Shown: positions 23,368-31,876, counted from the stretch's first letter. The stretch: 34,419 nt of DNA from an uncultured Oscillospiraceae bacterium (GCA_947625845.1 CANQQB010000017.1:1-34419); one strand, 5' to 3'. Notes: a model not told the origin generated them from the sequence alone. Program-made: numbers and translations.

Positions 23368-24726
23368 TTAATTTTTCAGGCTGTGCAGCGGCGCGGGGAT
23401 GTGTCCGCCGCGGGCGATGAAGGCGTCGGCGGAGGCGGTGTGCACGGGCATGATGGGCGCGGTGCCCAGAAGTCCGCCGAAGTCCACGCTGTCCCCCACC
23501 TGGCAGCCAACGGCGGGAATGAGGCGCACGGCGGTGGTCTTGTTGTTGACCATGCCGATGGCGGCCTCGTCGGCGATGATGGCGGAGATGGTGTCCGCCG
23601 GGGTGTCGCCGGGTACGGCGATCATGTCCAGCCCCACGGAGCAGACGCATGTCATGGCCTCCAGCTTGTCGATGGTCAGCTCCCCGGACCGGGCGGCGGC
23701 GATCATGCCCTCGTCCTCGCTGACGGGGATAAAGGCGCCGGACAGGCCGCCTACCCGGCTGGAGGCCATCAGACCGCCTTTCTTCACCGCGTCGTTCAAA
23801 AGGGCCAGGGCGGCGGTGGTGCCGTGGGTACCGCAGATATCCAGGCCCATTTCCTCCAAAATCCGGGCCACGCTGTCCCCCGCCGCCGGCGTGGGCGCCA
23901 GGGACAGGTCCACAACGCCGAAGGGCACATCCAGCCGCTCCGAGGCCGTCCGGGCCACAAGCTGACCCATGCGGGTGATGCGAAAGGCGGTCTTTTTGAC
24001 CAGCTCCGCCACCTCGTCGAAGGGCCGGCCCTTGACCCCCTGCAGGGCGGCGTACACCACGCCGGGACCGGACACGCCTACGTTCACGGCGCACTCCGGC
24101 TCGCCGGGACCGTGGAACGCTCCGGCCATAAAGGGGTTGTCCTCCACCGCGTTGCAGAAGACCACCAGCTTGGCGCAGCCTACGCTGCCCCGGTCCGACG
24201 TGGCCTCGGCGGTGCGCTTGACCACACGGCCCATGGCCGCCACTGCGTCCATGTTGATGCCGGCCTTGGTGGAGCCCACGTTCACGCTGGCGCAGACAAG
24301 ATCCGTCTCCGCCAGAGCGTGGGGGATGCTGTCCATGAGGCGCTTGTCCCCGTCGGTCAGACCCTTTTGCACCAGGGCGGAAAAGCCGCCGATGAAGTCC
24401 ACGCCGCAGGTCTTGGCGGCTCTGTCCAGCGCCACGGCGATGGGGGTATAGTCACGGGCCGTGGTGCTCTGGGCCACCATGGCGATGGGGGTGACGGAGA
24501 TGCGCTTGTTGACGATGGGGATGCCAAGCTCCGCCTCGATGCCCTGGGCTACGGGCAGGAGATTGCCCGCACGGCGGCATATCTTGTCGTATATCTTCCG
24601 GGCGCAGGCGTCGATGTCCGGGTGGGCGCAGTCTAAGAGATTCACCCCCAGCGTGACGGTCCGGATGTCCAGATGCTGCCGGTCCAGCATGTCCAGGGTC
24701 TGGAGTATGTCGATGGTGTTGAGCAT
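23368..24726 (-). CDS. UPF0210/PFL family protein
   Basis: A 452-residue protein of the UPF0210 (DUF711) family, of unproven function. It opens [20 protein letters not shown] and contains the family's Gly-rich segments ([37 protein letters not shown]). A distant relation to pyruvate formate-lyase-like folds has been proposed. ATG 24726 has GCGAGG 8 bp upstream; an upstream in-frame codon at 24762 falls next to repeat R8. The family is typically encoded directly after a UPF0237 ACT-domain gene, which is also upstream here (24915-25184) but separated by R8. The two are thought to work together, with the ACT protein as sensor. Confidence 0.92.
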   Translation of the reverse strand: MLNTIDILQTLDMLDRQHLDIRTVTLGVNLLDCAHPDIDACARKIYDKICRRAGNLLPVAQGIEAELGIPIVNKRISVTPIAMVAQSTTARDYTPIAVALDRAAKTCGVDFIGGFSALVQKGLTDGDKRLMDSIPHALAETDLVCASVNVGSTKAGINMDAVAAMGRVVKRTAEATSDRGSVGCAKLVVFCNAVEDNPFMAGAFHGPGEPECAVNVGVSGPGVVYAALQGVKGRPFDEVAELVKKTAFRITRMGQLVARTASERLDVPFGVVDLSLAPTPAAGDSVARILEEMGLDICGTHGTTAALALLNDAVKKGGLMASSRVGGLSGAFIPVSEDEGMIAAARSGELTIDKLEAMTCVCSVGLDMIAVPGDTPADTISAIIADEAAIGMVNNKTTAVRLIPAVGCQVGDSVDFGGLLGTAPIMPVHTASADAFIARGGHIPAPLHSLKN

Positions 24727-24768
24727 GATTTTGCCTCGCTTAAAATCGCGCCGAAGGCGCACTCAATA

Positions 24769-24908
24769 TTGAAAGCCTCCCCTGTGCAAGGGGAGGTGGG
24801 CCGCCGAATGGCGGCTCGGAGGGGTTGTCTGTTATCTGACGTTACAACCCCTCAGTCAGCGCCAGAGGCGCTGCCAGCCCCCCTTACACAGGGGGGCCGT
24901 CAATAAGG
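24769..24908. repeat. Hairpin repeat R8 (R3 family)
   Basis: A 140-bp near copy of R3 in the same plus-strand orientation: CCTCCCCTgtgcaAGGGGAGG, GCCGCC/GGCGGC, GGAGGGGTTGT...ACAACCCCTC, CAGCGCCagaGGCGCTG and GCCCCCCttacacaGGGGGGC. Stem differences from R3 are mostly paired. It fills most of the gap between two genes that are usually adjacent. Confidence 0.85.
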
Positions 24909-24914
24909 TAAAAT

Positions 24915-25184
24915 TTATACTGTGTGCATGGCGTCGAAGATGTCCTTGCTCTGGATGCGGATCGACAGGCCAAGGCGCTCTCCGTCCTCGGCCAGACGCC
25001 GCTGGATCTGCTCAAAGGTCATGTCGGAGGTGGCCGTGTCCACCATGGTCACCATGGTGAACACCCCGTCCATGACCGTCTGGCTCAGGTCCAGCACGTT
25101 CACCCGCATGCCGGCCAGCACGGTGCACACGTCCGCGATGATGCCGATGCGGTCCTTGGAAAATACGGATACGATGGCTTTCAT
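24915..25184 (-). CDS. ACT domain protein (UPF0237)
   Basis: An 89-residue single ACT domain, a fold that binds amino acids or other small ligands as a regulatory module. It starts KAIVSVFSKDRIGIIADVCTVL with the DRxGIIA pattern, has VNVLDLSQTVMDGVFTMVTMVD in the middle, and is full length for UPF0237. ATG 25184 follows AAGGAG 7 bp upstream. It is the usual partner of the downstream UPF0210 gene. Its ribosome site and first eight codons are duplicated upstream at 25346-25384. It lies in a minus-strand series downstream of trmO. Confidence 0.92.
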   Translation of the reverse strand: MKAIVSVFSKDRIGIIADVCTVLAGMRVNVLDLSQTVMDGVFTMVTMVDTATSDMTFEQIQRRLAEDGERLGLSIRIQSKDIFDAMHTV

Positions 25185-25384
25185 AGGATTCTCCTTGCGA
25201 TCTTGCCAAGATTGAATAAACAGGAGCGAAGCCCGTCAGGGCGAGCCGCGCGGCGTTCCCGCGCGTGAAGTCAAAATCCGCGGAGAGGCAGGATTTTGAC
25301 TTCCTGCGAGGGGGAATTCACTTTCCCCTCGCAGTTTCAATCCAGAAATACGGATACGATGGCTTTCATAGGATTCTCCTTGCG
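25161..25384 (-). repeat. 39-bp direct repeat bracketing hairpin unit R9
   Basis: The 39 bp at 25161-25199 recur exactly at 25346-25384. They cover the Shine-Dalgarno, start codon and first eight codons of the ACT gene. The upper copy would encode an orphan 10-residue peptide (MKAIVSVFLD, then TGA). Between the copies lie two inverted repeats: GAAGTCAAAATCC/GGATTTTGACTTC (25267-25302) and CTGCGAGGGG/CCCCTCGCAG (25303-25334). Nothing else is visible in this 200-bp gap. Confidence 0.9.
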
Positions 25385-26110
25385 TTATAAATCCACGACC
25401 TCTGTCACGGTCAGGGTATTGCCGTCCACGGTAAAGCGCACGTCGTATGTGAGATAGTTGAACCCGTACCGCCGGGCCGGGTCGTCGATGTAGGCCGGGC
25501 GGGGGTCCTGGGCCAGAAGACCCAGCAGGGCGTCCCGCTTGTCGGACGGGATACGGGCCAGGAGCGCCGGGGGAAAGTTGACCTCCAGGGCGTAGTCCAG
25601 CACGTCCTGGGCAAAGCCGCCGGCGGCGTCCGGACGGCTGTCCGTATAGGGAAGATAGGGCTTCACGTCGTATATGGGCGTGCCGTCCATCAGATCCAAA
25701 CCGGCCACAACCAGAACAGGGCCAAGCTTTTCGTCCAGGTCCAGGCGCTTAAGCTCCACGCAGGACAGCCCCAGGGCGTTGGGCCGGTAGGGGGAGCGGG
25801 TGGCAAACACCCCCATGCGCCTGTTGCCCCCCAGCCGCGGGGGCTTCACCGTGGCGGCCCAGGCGTCCCGGCTGTTTTCCGAAAAGCCCCATATGAGCCA
25901 GATGTGGCTGAAGCCCTCCAGGCCGCGAAAGGCCACCGGGTCCCGGTATTTGGGCCGGAAGATCACACGCCCGGTCAGGGCGGGCACCAGGCCGCTCTGG
26001 CGGGGCAGACCGAATTTTGTGGGCAGGTCCGTCTCGATATGGCCGATGGGCTCGATGGTCCGCCGCTCCGATATATCTCCCTTCATGTCTCCCTTCATGT
26101 TTCCCTTCAT
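25385..26110 (-). CDS. trmO: tRNA (adenine(37)-N6)-methyltransferase TrmO
   Basis: TrmO (formerly YaeB/TsaA) methylates N6 of threonylcarbamoyl-adenosine 37 in tRNA-Thr using S-adenosylmethionine. The 241-residue product has the TsaA barrel: EPIGHIETDLPTKFGLPRQSG, GFSHIWLIWGF, and the SAM-site segment RMGVFATRSPYRPNALGLS, followed by DGTPIYDVKPYLPYTDS. The C-terminal domain (PSDKRDALLGLLAQDPRPAY) is of the longer TrmO type. The start is ambiguous: ATG 26110 overlaps the stop of the Fn3 gene, and a 12-bp unit (ATGAAGGGA...) is repeated three times, giving further ATGs at 26098 and 26086, each preceded by AAGGGA. Confidence 0.92.
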   Translation of the reverse strand: MKGNMKGDMKGDISERRTIEPIGHIETDLPTKFGLPRQSGLVPALTGRVIFRPKYRDPVAFRGLEGFSHIWLIWGFSENSRDAWAATVKPPRLGGNRRMGVFATRSPYRPNALGLSCVELKRLDLDEKLGPVLVVAGLDLMDGTPIYDVKPYLPYTDSRPDAAGGFAQDVLDYALEVNFPPALLARIPSDKRDALLGLLAQDPRPAYIDDPARRYGFNYLTYDVRFTVDGNTLTVTEVVDL

Positions 26111-27057
26111 GCGTCCGTGCCCGAGGCGGCGGGCGCGTAACGCAGATAGCCGGTGCCATGATAGGCGCTGGCGGAGCCGCCGGAAACGGCCCGGACCGTG
26201 AAGGAATAGCGGTTGCCTACCACGGGGCCGCCAAGGGCCTCGTCCCACAGATAGCTCAGGCCGGTGGTGGAACCCAGCAGGTTCCAACCGCCGCTGTTCT
26301 CGGCCTTGAAATAGACGCTGTACCGCTCCGCGCCGGTTATTTTTTTCCAGGTCACCTGCATGCCGCCGGGCTTGTTGGCCGCCTTCACCGCGGGCTGGGC
26401 AAGCCAGGTAAGAGCGTTGCTCGCGATATAGGGACTGATGTTGACCTTGTTTTTGTCCGTGCAGCGGACGGCGAAGGAATAATTCGTGCCGCTGACGGCC
26501 TTTTTCCAGGTGTAGCTGGTGGCGGTGGTGGTGCCGATCTTGTGCCAGGCGCCGGCGCCAATACGGTAATATACCGCGTAGCGGGCCGCGCCGGAGATCT
26601 TGTTCCAGGTGACCTTGATGCCGCTCGCGGCGTTGGAAATTTGCACCGTGGGCGCGGGAAGGGGGTAATAGGTGACGGTGTTGCTGGGGATATAGGGGCT
26701 GATGTTGACCTTGCGGCTGTCCGTGCAGCGGACGGTGAAGGTATAGCTTTTGCCGATGGCGGCTTTTTTCCAGGTATAGCTGGTGGCGGTGGTGGCGCCG
26801 ATCTTGTGCCAGGAACCGCTCCCTACCCGGTAGTATACCGCGTAGCGGGCCGCGCCGGAGACTTTGTTCCAAGTGACCTTGATGCCGTTGGAAACGTTGG
26901 AAATTTGCACCGTGGGCGCGGGAAGGGCAAAGCGCTTATCGGCCGTGCCGGAGGCCGTTATTTCCGCGGCCGGCGCTTCTTCCTGCGCCAGGGCAGGCGT
27001 CCGCAGACCCGCCAGGGCCAGCGCCGCCAGACACAGGCATACGATCCGTTTTCTCAT
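26107..27057 (-). CDS. Secreted protein with three fibronectin III-like repeats
   Basis: A 316-residue exported protein. A signal peptide (MRKRIVCLCLAALALAGL, then ALA before QEEAP) is followed by three Fn3-like repeats of 85-90 residues: about 46-135, 136-222 and 223-305. Each has the pattern GIKVTWNKxSGAARYAVYYR, SYTWKKA and F(T/A)VRCTD. Repeats 1 and 2 are nearly identical in DNA, indicating recent duplication; repeat 3 has diverged. No catalytic domain, sortase motif or membrane anchor is seen. It probably acts as an adhesive or spacer protein outside the cell. Its stop overlaps the trmO start, and GtrA lies 16 bp upstream. Confidence 0.85.
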   Translation of the reverse strand: MRKRIVCLCLAALALAGLRTPALAQEEAPAAEITASGTADKRFALPAPTVQISNVSNGIKVTWNKVSGAARYAVYYRVGSGSWHKIGATTATSYTWKKAAIGKSYTFTVRCTDSRKVNISPYIPSNTVTYYPLPAPTVQISNAASGIKVTWNKISGAARYAVYYRIGAGAWHKIGTTTATSYTWKKAVSGTNYSFAVRCTDKNKVNISPYIASNALTWLAQPAVKAANKPGGMQVTWKKITGAERYSVYFKAENSGGWNLLGSTTGLSYLWDEALGGPVVGNRYSFTVRAVSGGSASAYHGTGYLRYAPAASGTDA

Positions 27058-27073
27058 ACCGGGCGTCTCCTTG

Positions 27074-27514
27074 TCATTTGTCCGATTTTTTCCGGAAGGC
27101 CAGGAACTTGCTCAAAAAGTAGTTCAGGATGATGACCACCACGGAGATGACGATCTTGGCCGCGAAGCCGTCGATGCCGAACAGGGGCTGGTCCAGGCCA
27201 AGCCGCATGAGCAGGGGCAGACCCTCGATCTCCACCAGGCCGGAGAAGAGCCGTCCGCCGAAAAACGCGGCGGCTTCCTTCAGCCAGACCGGCCACACCC
27301 AGCCTTTGGACCGGAACACCCACAGCTTGTTGGTCACGAAGGCGAAGCTCACCGCGCAGACCCAGCTCAGGAAATTGCCCGCGTTCACCGGCAGCTTCAA
27401 AAGACCTACGAAAAGGGCGTAGGTGGCCCAGCTCACCACGGTTGTGAGCACGCCGAAAAAGAGATAGCTGACGATCTCCCGGTAGCGGATATAAAGCGCT
27501 TTCAGTCTGTCCAT
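27074..27514 (-). CDS. GtrA-family membrane protein
   Basis: A 146-residue protein with four predicted membrane helices: IVSYLFFGVLTTVVSWATYALF, NFLSWVCAVSFAFVTNKLWVF, a weaker third one near RLFSGLVEIEGLPLL, and AKIVISVVVIILNYFLSKFLAF. The SYLxFGxxTTxxxxxxY start and NKxWVF are GtrA signatures. GtrA-like proteins are thought to help move polyprenyl-linked sugars across the membrane for wall or glycan modification. The GT-C-like protein two genes upstream could be a partner. It lies 1 bp after the lipoprotein gene. Confidence 0.9.
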   Translation of the reverse strand: MDRLKALYIRYREIVSYLFFGVLTTVVSWATYALFVGLLKLPVNAGNFLSWVCAVSFAFVTNKLWVFRSKGWVWPVWLKEAAAFFGGRLFSGLVEIEGLPLLMRLGLDQPLFGIDGFAAKIVISVVVIILNYFLSKFLAFRKKSDK

Positions 27515-27515
27515 A

Positions 27516-27983
27516 TCACTCGTCCAGATACACGTCGTGGACGGTCTCCGCGTCGGCGCTGCGGACAGTCCAGACGGAGAAGCCGTCGTAGGGGAGCATG
27601 CCGTCCTCCGCGTTCACCTGTAAACAGGAGGGGCCGTAGACGGGCTCGCCGGTGGGCTGGCCCACGGCGTCATATAGCTCCTGCACGCTCAGGCCGATAC
27701 ATGCCCGCGCCTTTTCATAGGCGTCCTGGGTCGTGGCCGGGGCCGACGCCGCCTTTACCTCCGGCGTCTGCTCCACTGCCGCGTCCGTGGTCACGTCCGC
27801 GTCGGAGGCCGAGGCGGGCGGGGTCCTGGAAAGGGCCGCGTCAGAGGCCGAGGCGGCCAGCACGTCCGACCAGTCCGGCGTGGGCGTGGGCCTGGGGTTG
27901 GCCGACGCGTCGCCATCCCTGTGGCAGGCGGCCAGCGTGAGCGCCAGAGCGCCTGTCATGAGCAAAAGAAGAAGCTTTTTCAT
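27516..27983 (-). CDS. Predicted small lipoprotein
   Basis: A 155-residue lipoprotein: signal peptide KKLLLLLMTGALALTLAAC with lipobox LAAC. A low-complexity Ala/Ser/Asp/Thr/Pro linker follows (to about residue 85), then a compact C-terminal domain (AYEKARACIGLSVQELYDAVGQPTG) with the look of SmpA/BLIP-like folds. ATG 27983 has AAGGAGG 6 bp upstream; the in-frame codon at 28022 is rejected because it gives a poor signal peptide. It lies between the GT-C-like and GtrA genes. Function unknown. Confidence 0.82.
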   Translation of the reverse strand: MKKLLLLLMTGALALTLAACHRDGDASANPRPTPTPDWSDVLAASASDAALSRTPPASASDADVTTDAAVEQTPEVKAASAPATTQDAYEKARACIGLSVQELYDAVGQPTGEPVYGPSCLQVNAEDGMLPYDGFSVWTVRSADAETVHDVYLDE

Positions 27984-28024
27984 AGGGTACCTCCTTGGGA
28001 CAACGGGCTGATTATAGCACAATG

Positions 28025-29917
28025 TCAGCGGATTTGGAAGATGCGGATACCGTCCTGATCGTAGATGAGGGGGTAGTTGGCGGCGAAATAGTCGGTGTTC
28101 ACGGCGTAGGAGCTGGTCTCGGAGCCGCTGATGAACACGTAATCCACGCCGTACTCCTGCGCCAGACGCTCAAAGTCCTCGCCGCCGGCGTACATCAGGC
28201 CGAGCTGGGCCTCCCGCTGCTGGTAATTGACGCCGTGGTAGTAAAGGTACATCCCCGCGCCGCACAGGATGTTGCGGCCGCTCAGCACCGCTACGGGGTT
28301 GGTGTGGGCGGTGGAGGTGAGGAAAAGGCTGTCGGGGGCGGTGTGCTCGTCGATGAACGCCGCCGCATCAGCCTGCTCCCTGGAGAAGAGCTGGTACTCG
28401 CTGACGGCCTCACGGGCCATGGACATGGTCCCGGACAGCGTGCCCAGCACCGTCACCAACGCCGCCGCGGACGCAGCCAGGACACGGGGCTTGACCTTCG
28501 TCAACTGCTCCCAGAGCCAGCCGCAGGCCAGGATGTCCGCGAGCATGTACCAGATATACAAAAGCTTATTGTCGTCATAGGGGTTGGGCTGGAAGGCCAC
28601 CAGATTCGCCACGGCGAAGATGACGGCCGCACCCCAGAAAAGCCGGGCCTTATCCCCCCGCAGGAAGAACATCATGACCAGCGTGACGCAGAACACCACG
28701 CCGCAGTTGTAGATCCAGAACCAGAGCCAGTTCATGTCCCCGTGGACCCAGCCGGGGTTCAGCCACAGGAGATTGCCGGTGCCGGCTGCCTGGAAGGTCC
28801 AGACAAGAAGCTGGGGCAGGGCCAGGACCATGCACACCGCGCCGTAGAGCACGTAGCGGCGCACCAGCGTCTTGAGCCGTCCGTTTTTCCGTGCCTTGCC
28901 GAGGAAGGCGAAAAACCACCCGCCGGAGAGAAGTCCCAGAGCCAAAAAGGAGTGGGTGTGTATCATGGGCATGGTCCCGGCGGTGACGGCCAGCACCAGA
29001 AATTCCCGCTTGCCGGAGCCGTCCTCCAGGGCCTTTTTCAGACCCAGAATGAGCAGGAAGATACACGCCAGTACCACGCACCAGCCGGCCATAGTGGTAC
29101 GCTGGGGGATGAGCATGTCGCAGATCACGTTGACCCAGCGCACGTCCTCGTCCGCCAGGTTGGTGGGGGTGACGTAAAAGCCCGTCATGAGCTCGGAAAA
29201 GGTGTGCTCGCCGTTGAAGAATTTGACGAAGCCGAAGCCGCCGTTAAAGACGAACAGAAGCCAGGCCGTCAGGGTGGGGACCAGCTTGTCCGTGAGAACG
29301 TCCGCCAAGAGCCAGAAGCCATAAAACACGCAAAAGAGCATGACCACGCTGGGTGCTATCACGCTCATGCGCAGACTCAGGCCGAAAAACCGCAGACTGG
29401 CCGACGCCGCGTCCACCAAAAAGGGATAGTCCAACAGCTGGCCGGGGTAGATGCTGTACTCCGGCGGAAATTTGCCCTGCCGGAAAAGGCTCTCCACGAA
29501 CCCCAGGTGCATGGCCAGGTCCCCGTAGGTGCTCTGGCCTACCCAGAGGCTGCCGTCATCATGGGGCAGCAGCACGTGGGTGTGCAACAGATAGGCGCAA
29601 AAGATCGTGGCGGCCAGGCTCAATAAGGCGCCGGTCATGTCGCGGGTACCGGGTCTGGCGGCGGCGAGGGTTTTCCACGCGGGCCTCCCCGGTCCGATGA
29701 GGGCCAGACAAACGGTCCCGAGCAGCGCCGCGCCAAGGGCGATATACTGGGCCGTGGCCGTAAAGCCAACAAAAAACGCGGGCAGACAGGGCAGCCACAT
29801 CAGCGCCACACACCCAAAGACAAGCCCCAGCCAGCACTTGACCGCCCCCCGCAGAGAGGGCAGCACGCGCCACGCCAGGGCCAGACCAAACAGCATATAC
29901 ACAAGAAGAGCAAGCAT
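28025..29917 (-). CDS. Polytopic membrane protein, GT-C glycosyltransferase-like
   Basis: A 630-residue protein with about 12-14 hydrophobic segments. After two or three helices comes a loop LLPHDDGSLWVGQSTYGDLAMHLGF; acidic pairs in the first large outer loop (DD, and GDLAMH) are typical of GT-C enzymes that use lipid-linked sugars. The C-terminal region (from FSREQADAAAFIDEHTAPDSLFLT) is soluble and resembles the outer domain of such proteins. ATG 29917 with GAGGA 6 bp upstream is preferred over the GTG at 29938 that overlaps the rluD stop. GtrA downstream supports a glycan role. Sugar and acceptor unknown. Confidence 0.75.
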   Translation of the reverse strand: MLALLVYMLFGLALAWRVLPSLRGAVKCWLGLVFGCVALMWLPCLPAFFVGFTATAQYIALGAALLGTVCLALIGPGRPAWKTLAAARPGTRDMTGALLSLAATIFCAYLLHTHVLLPHDDGSLWVGQSTYGDLAMHLGFVESLFRQGKFPPEYSIYPGQLLDYPFLVDAASASLRFFGLSLRMSVIAPSVVMLFCVFYGFWLLADVLTDKLVPTLTAWLLFVFNGGFGFVKFFNGEHTFSELMTGFYVTPTNLADEDVRWVNVICDMLIPQRTTMAGWCVVLACIFLLILGLKKALEDGSGKREFLVLAVTAGTMPMIHTHSFLALGLLSGGWFFAFLGKARKNGRLKTLVRRYVLYGAVCMVLALPQLLVWTFQAAGTGNLLWLNPGWVHGDMNWLWFWIYNCGVVFCVTLVMMFFLRGDKARLFWGAAVIFAVANLVAFQPNPYDDNKLLYIWYMLADILACGWLWEQLTKVKPRVLAASAAALVTVLGTLSGTMSMAREAVSEYQLFSREQADAAAFIDEHTAPDSLFLTSTAHTNPVAVLSGRNILCGAGMYLYYHGVNYQQREAQLGLMYAGGEDFERLAQEYGVDYVFISGSETSSYAVNTDYFAANYPLIYDQDGIRIFQIR

Positions 29918-29934
29918 AGAAGATTCCTCGAAAG

Positions 29935-30849
29935 TCACAGAGGCGTGCCCAGTTTCCCCAGCACATCTTCAAACCAATCCGGCAGGTCGGTCCACAGCTC
30001 GACGGGCTGGCCGGTGGCAGGGTGGATGAATTTCAGGCCGCGGGCGTGCAGACATTGGGTGTCCAGCCCCTTGTCCCGGCGGCCGCCGTAGACCGTGTCC
30101 CCCAGCAGGGGGTGGCCCGTATAGGCCATATGGACCCGGATCTGGTGGGTCCGGCCTGTCTCCAGGCGGCAGCGGATGTAGGTGTACCGCGCGTAGCGGG
30201 TCAACACCTGCCAGTGGGTGACGGCGGGGCGGGAATTTTTGTCCGTCACCGCCATACGCTGGCGGTTTCTCACGTCACGGCCGATGGGCGCGTTTACGGT
30301 CCCGGCGTCGTCGTGAAAGCCCCCGTGGCACACCGCGTCGTAGACACGGGACAGGGTCCGGTCCTTGAGCTGGGCGGAGAGGGCCTCATGGGCCATATCG
30401 TTTTTCGCGGCGATGATCAGGCCGCTGGTGTCCTTGTCTATCCGGTGGACGATGCCGGGGCGCAACTCGCCGCCTACGCCGGAGAGGCTCTTGCCGCAGT
30501 GGGCCAGCAGCGCGTTCACCAGCGTGCCGTCCGGGTGGCCGGGGGCGGGGTGGACCACCAGGCCGCGAGGCTTGTTCACCACGATCACGTCCGCGTCCTC
30601 GTACACCACATCCAGGGGTATGGCCTGGGCGACGGCTTTGGCCGGGGCCGCGTCCGGCAGGGCCACGGCAAATACGTCCCCGGCGGCGGTCTTATAGTTT
30701 TTCCGCACGCTCGCGCCGCGCAATGTGACCCGTCCCGCCTCCAGCAGCTTTGCCGCGGCGCTGCGGCTGCGCACAAGGTCCTGGCGCGCCAAAAGAGCGT
30801 CGATCCTCTCGCCGCTCTCCTGCGCTGTCACGATCAAATTTTCAGCCAT
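29935..30849 (-). CDS. rluD: RluD-type 23S rRNA pseudouridine synthase
   Basis: A 304-residue RluA-family pseudouridine synthase. An N-terminal S4 domain (about 14-60; RIDALLARQDLVRSRSAAAKLLEAG) binds RNA. The catalytic motif is HRIDKDTSG, with D138 as the active-site Asp. NKPRGLVVHPAPGH and the C-terminal GRTHQIRVHMAYTGHPLLGD complete the family pattern. S4-bearing members are usually called RluD and modify 23S rRNA helix 69; the exact target is inferred. Its start overlaps the lspA stop by one base, the conserved lspA-rluD arrangement of Firmicutes. Confidence 0.93.
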   Translation of the reverse strand: MAENLIVTAQESGERIDALLARQDLVRSRSAAAKLLEAGRVTLRGASVRKNYKTAAGDVFAVALPDAAPAKAVAQAIPLDVVYEDADVIVVNKPRGLVVHPAPGHPDGTLVNALLAHCGKSLSGVGGELRPGIVHRIDKDTSGLIIAAKNDMAHEALSAQLKDRTLSRVYDAVCHGGFHDDAGTVNAPIGRDVRNRQRMAVTDKNSRPAVTHWQVLTRYARYTYIRCRLETGRTHQIRVHMAYTGHPLLGDTVYGGRRDKGLDTQCLHARGLKFIHPATGQPVELWTDLPDWFEDVLGKLGTPL

Positions 30850-31820
30850 CAGTCCCGAAATTCGGCCAGGATATCGTCCAGAGAGTAATCCTCAAAGCCG
30901 GTATCCTCCGTGTCCGCCTCGGGCTGGGCGGGCAGTCCTTCCTCCGGGGCCGGTTTTGCAGGCGCCGACGCGGGTTCAAATGCCGGCTCGTCCGCCACGG
31001 TGGGGGCCACCCGGCGTTTGGCGGGCTTTTCAGGCGCGGGCGCGGGTTCCGGCTCCGGTTCGGGCGCGGCGGGCTCATGGCTCTCCCACTCGGCGAAGGG
31101 GTCGTCCGGGTCCAGGGCCATCAGCTCGTCCTCCACGGTGAGGGCGGTGGGCCGCTGGCGGCGATGGCGTCTGGCGGGGCGCTCCGGCTTCGGGGCCTCG
31201 TCGACCGTCTCGGCCTCGGCGGCCGGGGCCTTGGTCCGGCTCCGGACAGGACGGCGGGGCGCGGGGGAGACTTCCTCTTCCTCGGCGGCAGGCTCTTCTT
31301 CCACGGCCTTTTTCCGGGAGGGCCTGCGCTTTTTCTCCGGCCTGGGCACGGCGTTGCGCTCCTCCTCCGGCTCCCGGTAGACGATCACGTGCAGACAGAA
31401 CAGGATACCGCCTACGGTGATGAACACATCCGCCACGTTGAACACGGTGAAGGTGAACAGCTCGACCTCGAACATGTCCACCACATAGCCCAGCAGCACA
31501 CGGTCGATGCAGTTGCCCAGCGCGCCGGCCATCACCAGCACGGCCGTCCACCGGCCGAACCTGGTGTGGATGATGTCCATGTTGATGAGCACGATGATGC
31601 CGACGATGAACACGACGGAGACGACGATCAGCAGGGTCCGGTTGTTCTCCAGGATGCTGAAGGCCGCGCCGTAATTTTGTACGTTGGTCATGTGGATGAC
31701 GCCGGGGATGAGGGTCTTGCAGGCGTCGCCGATGGCCTGGGGCTGGATGTTGCTGACGGTATAGAATTTTACGGCCTGGTCCAATATCAGGATCACAACG
31801 GCCACGATGGCGTAAAGCAC
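30849..31820 (-). CDS. lspA: Lipoprotein signal peptidase LspA with long C-terminal tail
   Basis: LspA is the membrane aspartyl protease that cleaves lipoprotein signal peptides after Lgt action. Residues 1-150 are a normal LspA with four membrane helices: N-terminal LILDQAVKF, NYGAAFSIL, and the two catalytic Asp, D115 (GYVVDMF) and D131 (FNVADVF). The protein is 323 residues, twice the usual 150-170. The extra 170 residues are hydrophilic, first Arg/Lys-rich (RPEKKRRPSRKKAVEEE) then Pro/Ala/Glu-rich, ending with an acidic segment (DTEDTGFEDYSLDDILAEF). The start is GTG 31820 with GGAGGA 7 bp upstream. It follows ileS. Confidence 0.92.
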   Translation of the reverse strand: MLYAIVAVVILILDQAVKFYTVSNIQPQAIGDACKTLIPGVIHMTNVQNYGAAFSILENNRTLLIVVSVVFIVGIIVLINMDIIHTRFGRWTAVLVMAGALGNCIDRVLLGYVVDMFEVELFTFTVFNVADVFITVGGILFCLHVIVYREPEEERNAVPRPEKKRRPSRKKAVEEEPAAEEEEVSPAPRRPVRSRTKAPAAEAETVDEAPKPERPARRHRRQRPTALTVEDELMALDPDDPFAEWESHEPAAPEPEPEPAPAPEKPAKRRVAPTVADEPAFEPASAPAKPAPEEGLPAQPEADTEDTGFEDYSLDDILAEFRD

Positions 31821-31876
31821 AGTCGTTTCCTCCTACCTACCTGTTGTCTTGCCCGCGCGGGGGAGGGGCGGCGTCT

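Noticed and set aside
26111-26872. Upstream open extension of the trmO frame
   Set aside because: It overlaps the Fn3 gene in another frame and reads as Arg/Gln/His-rich non-protein-like sequence; TrmO similarity starts only after 26075.
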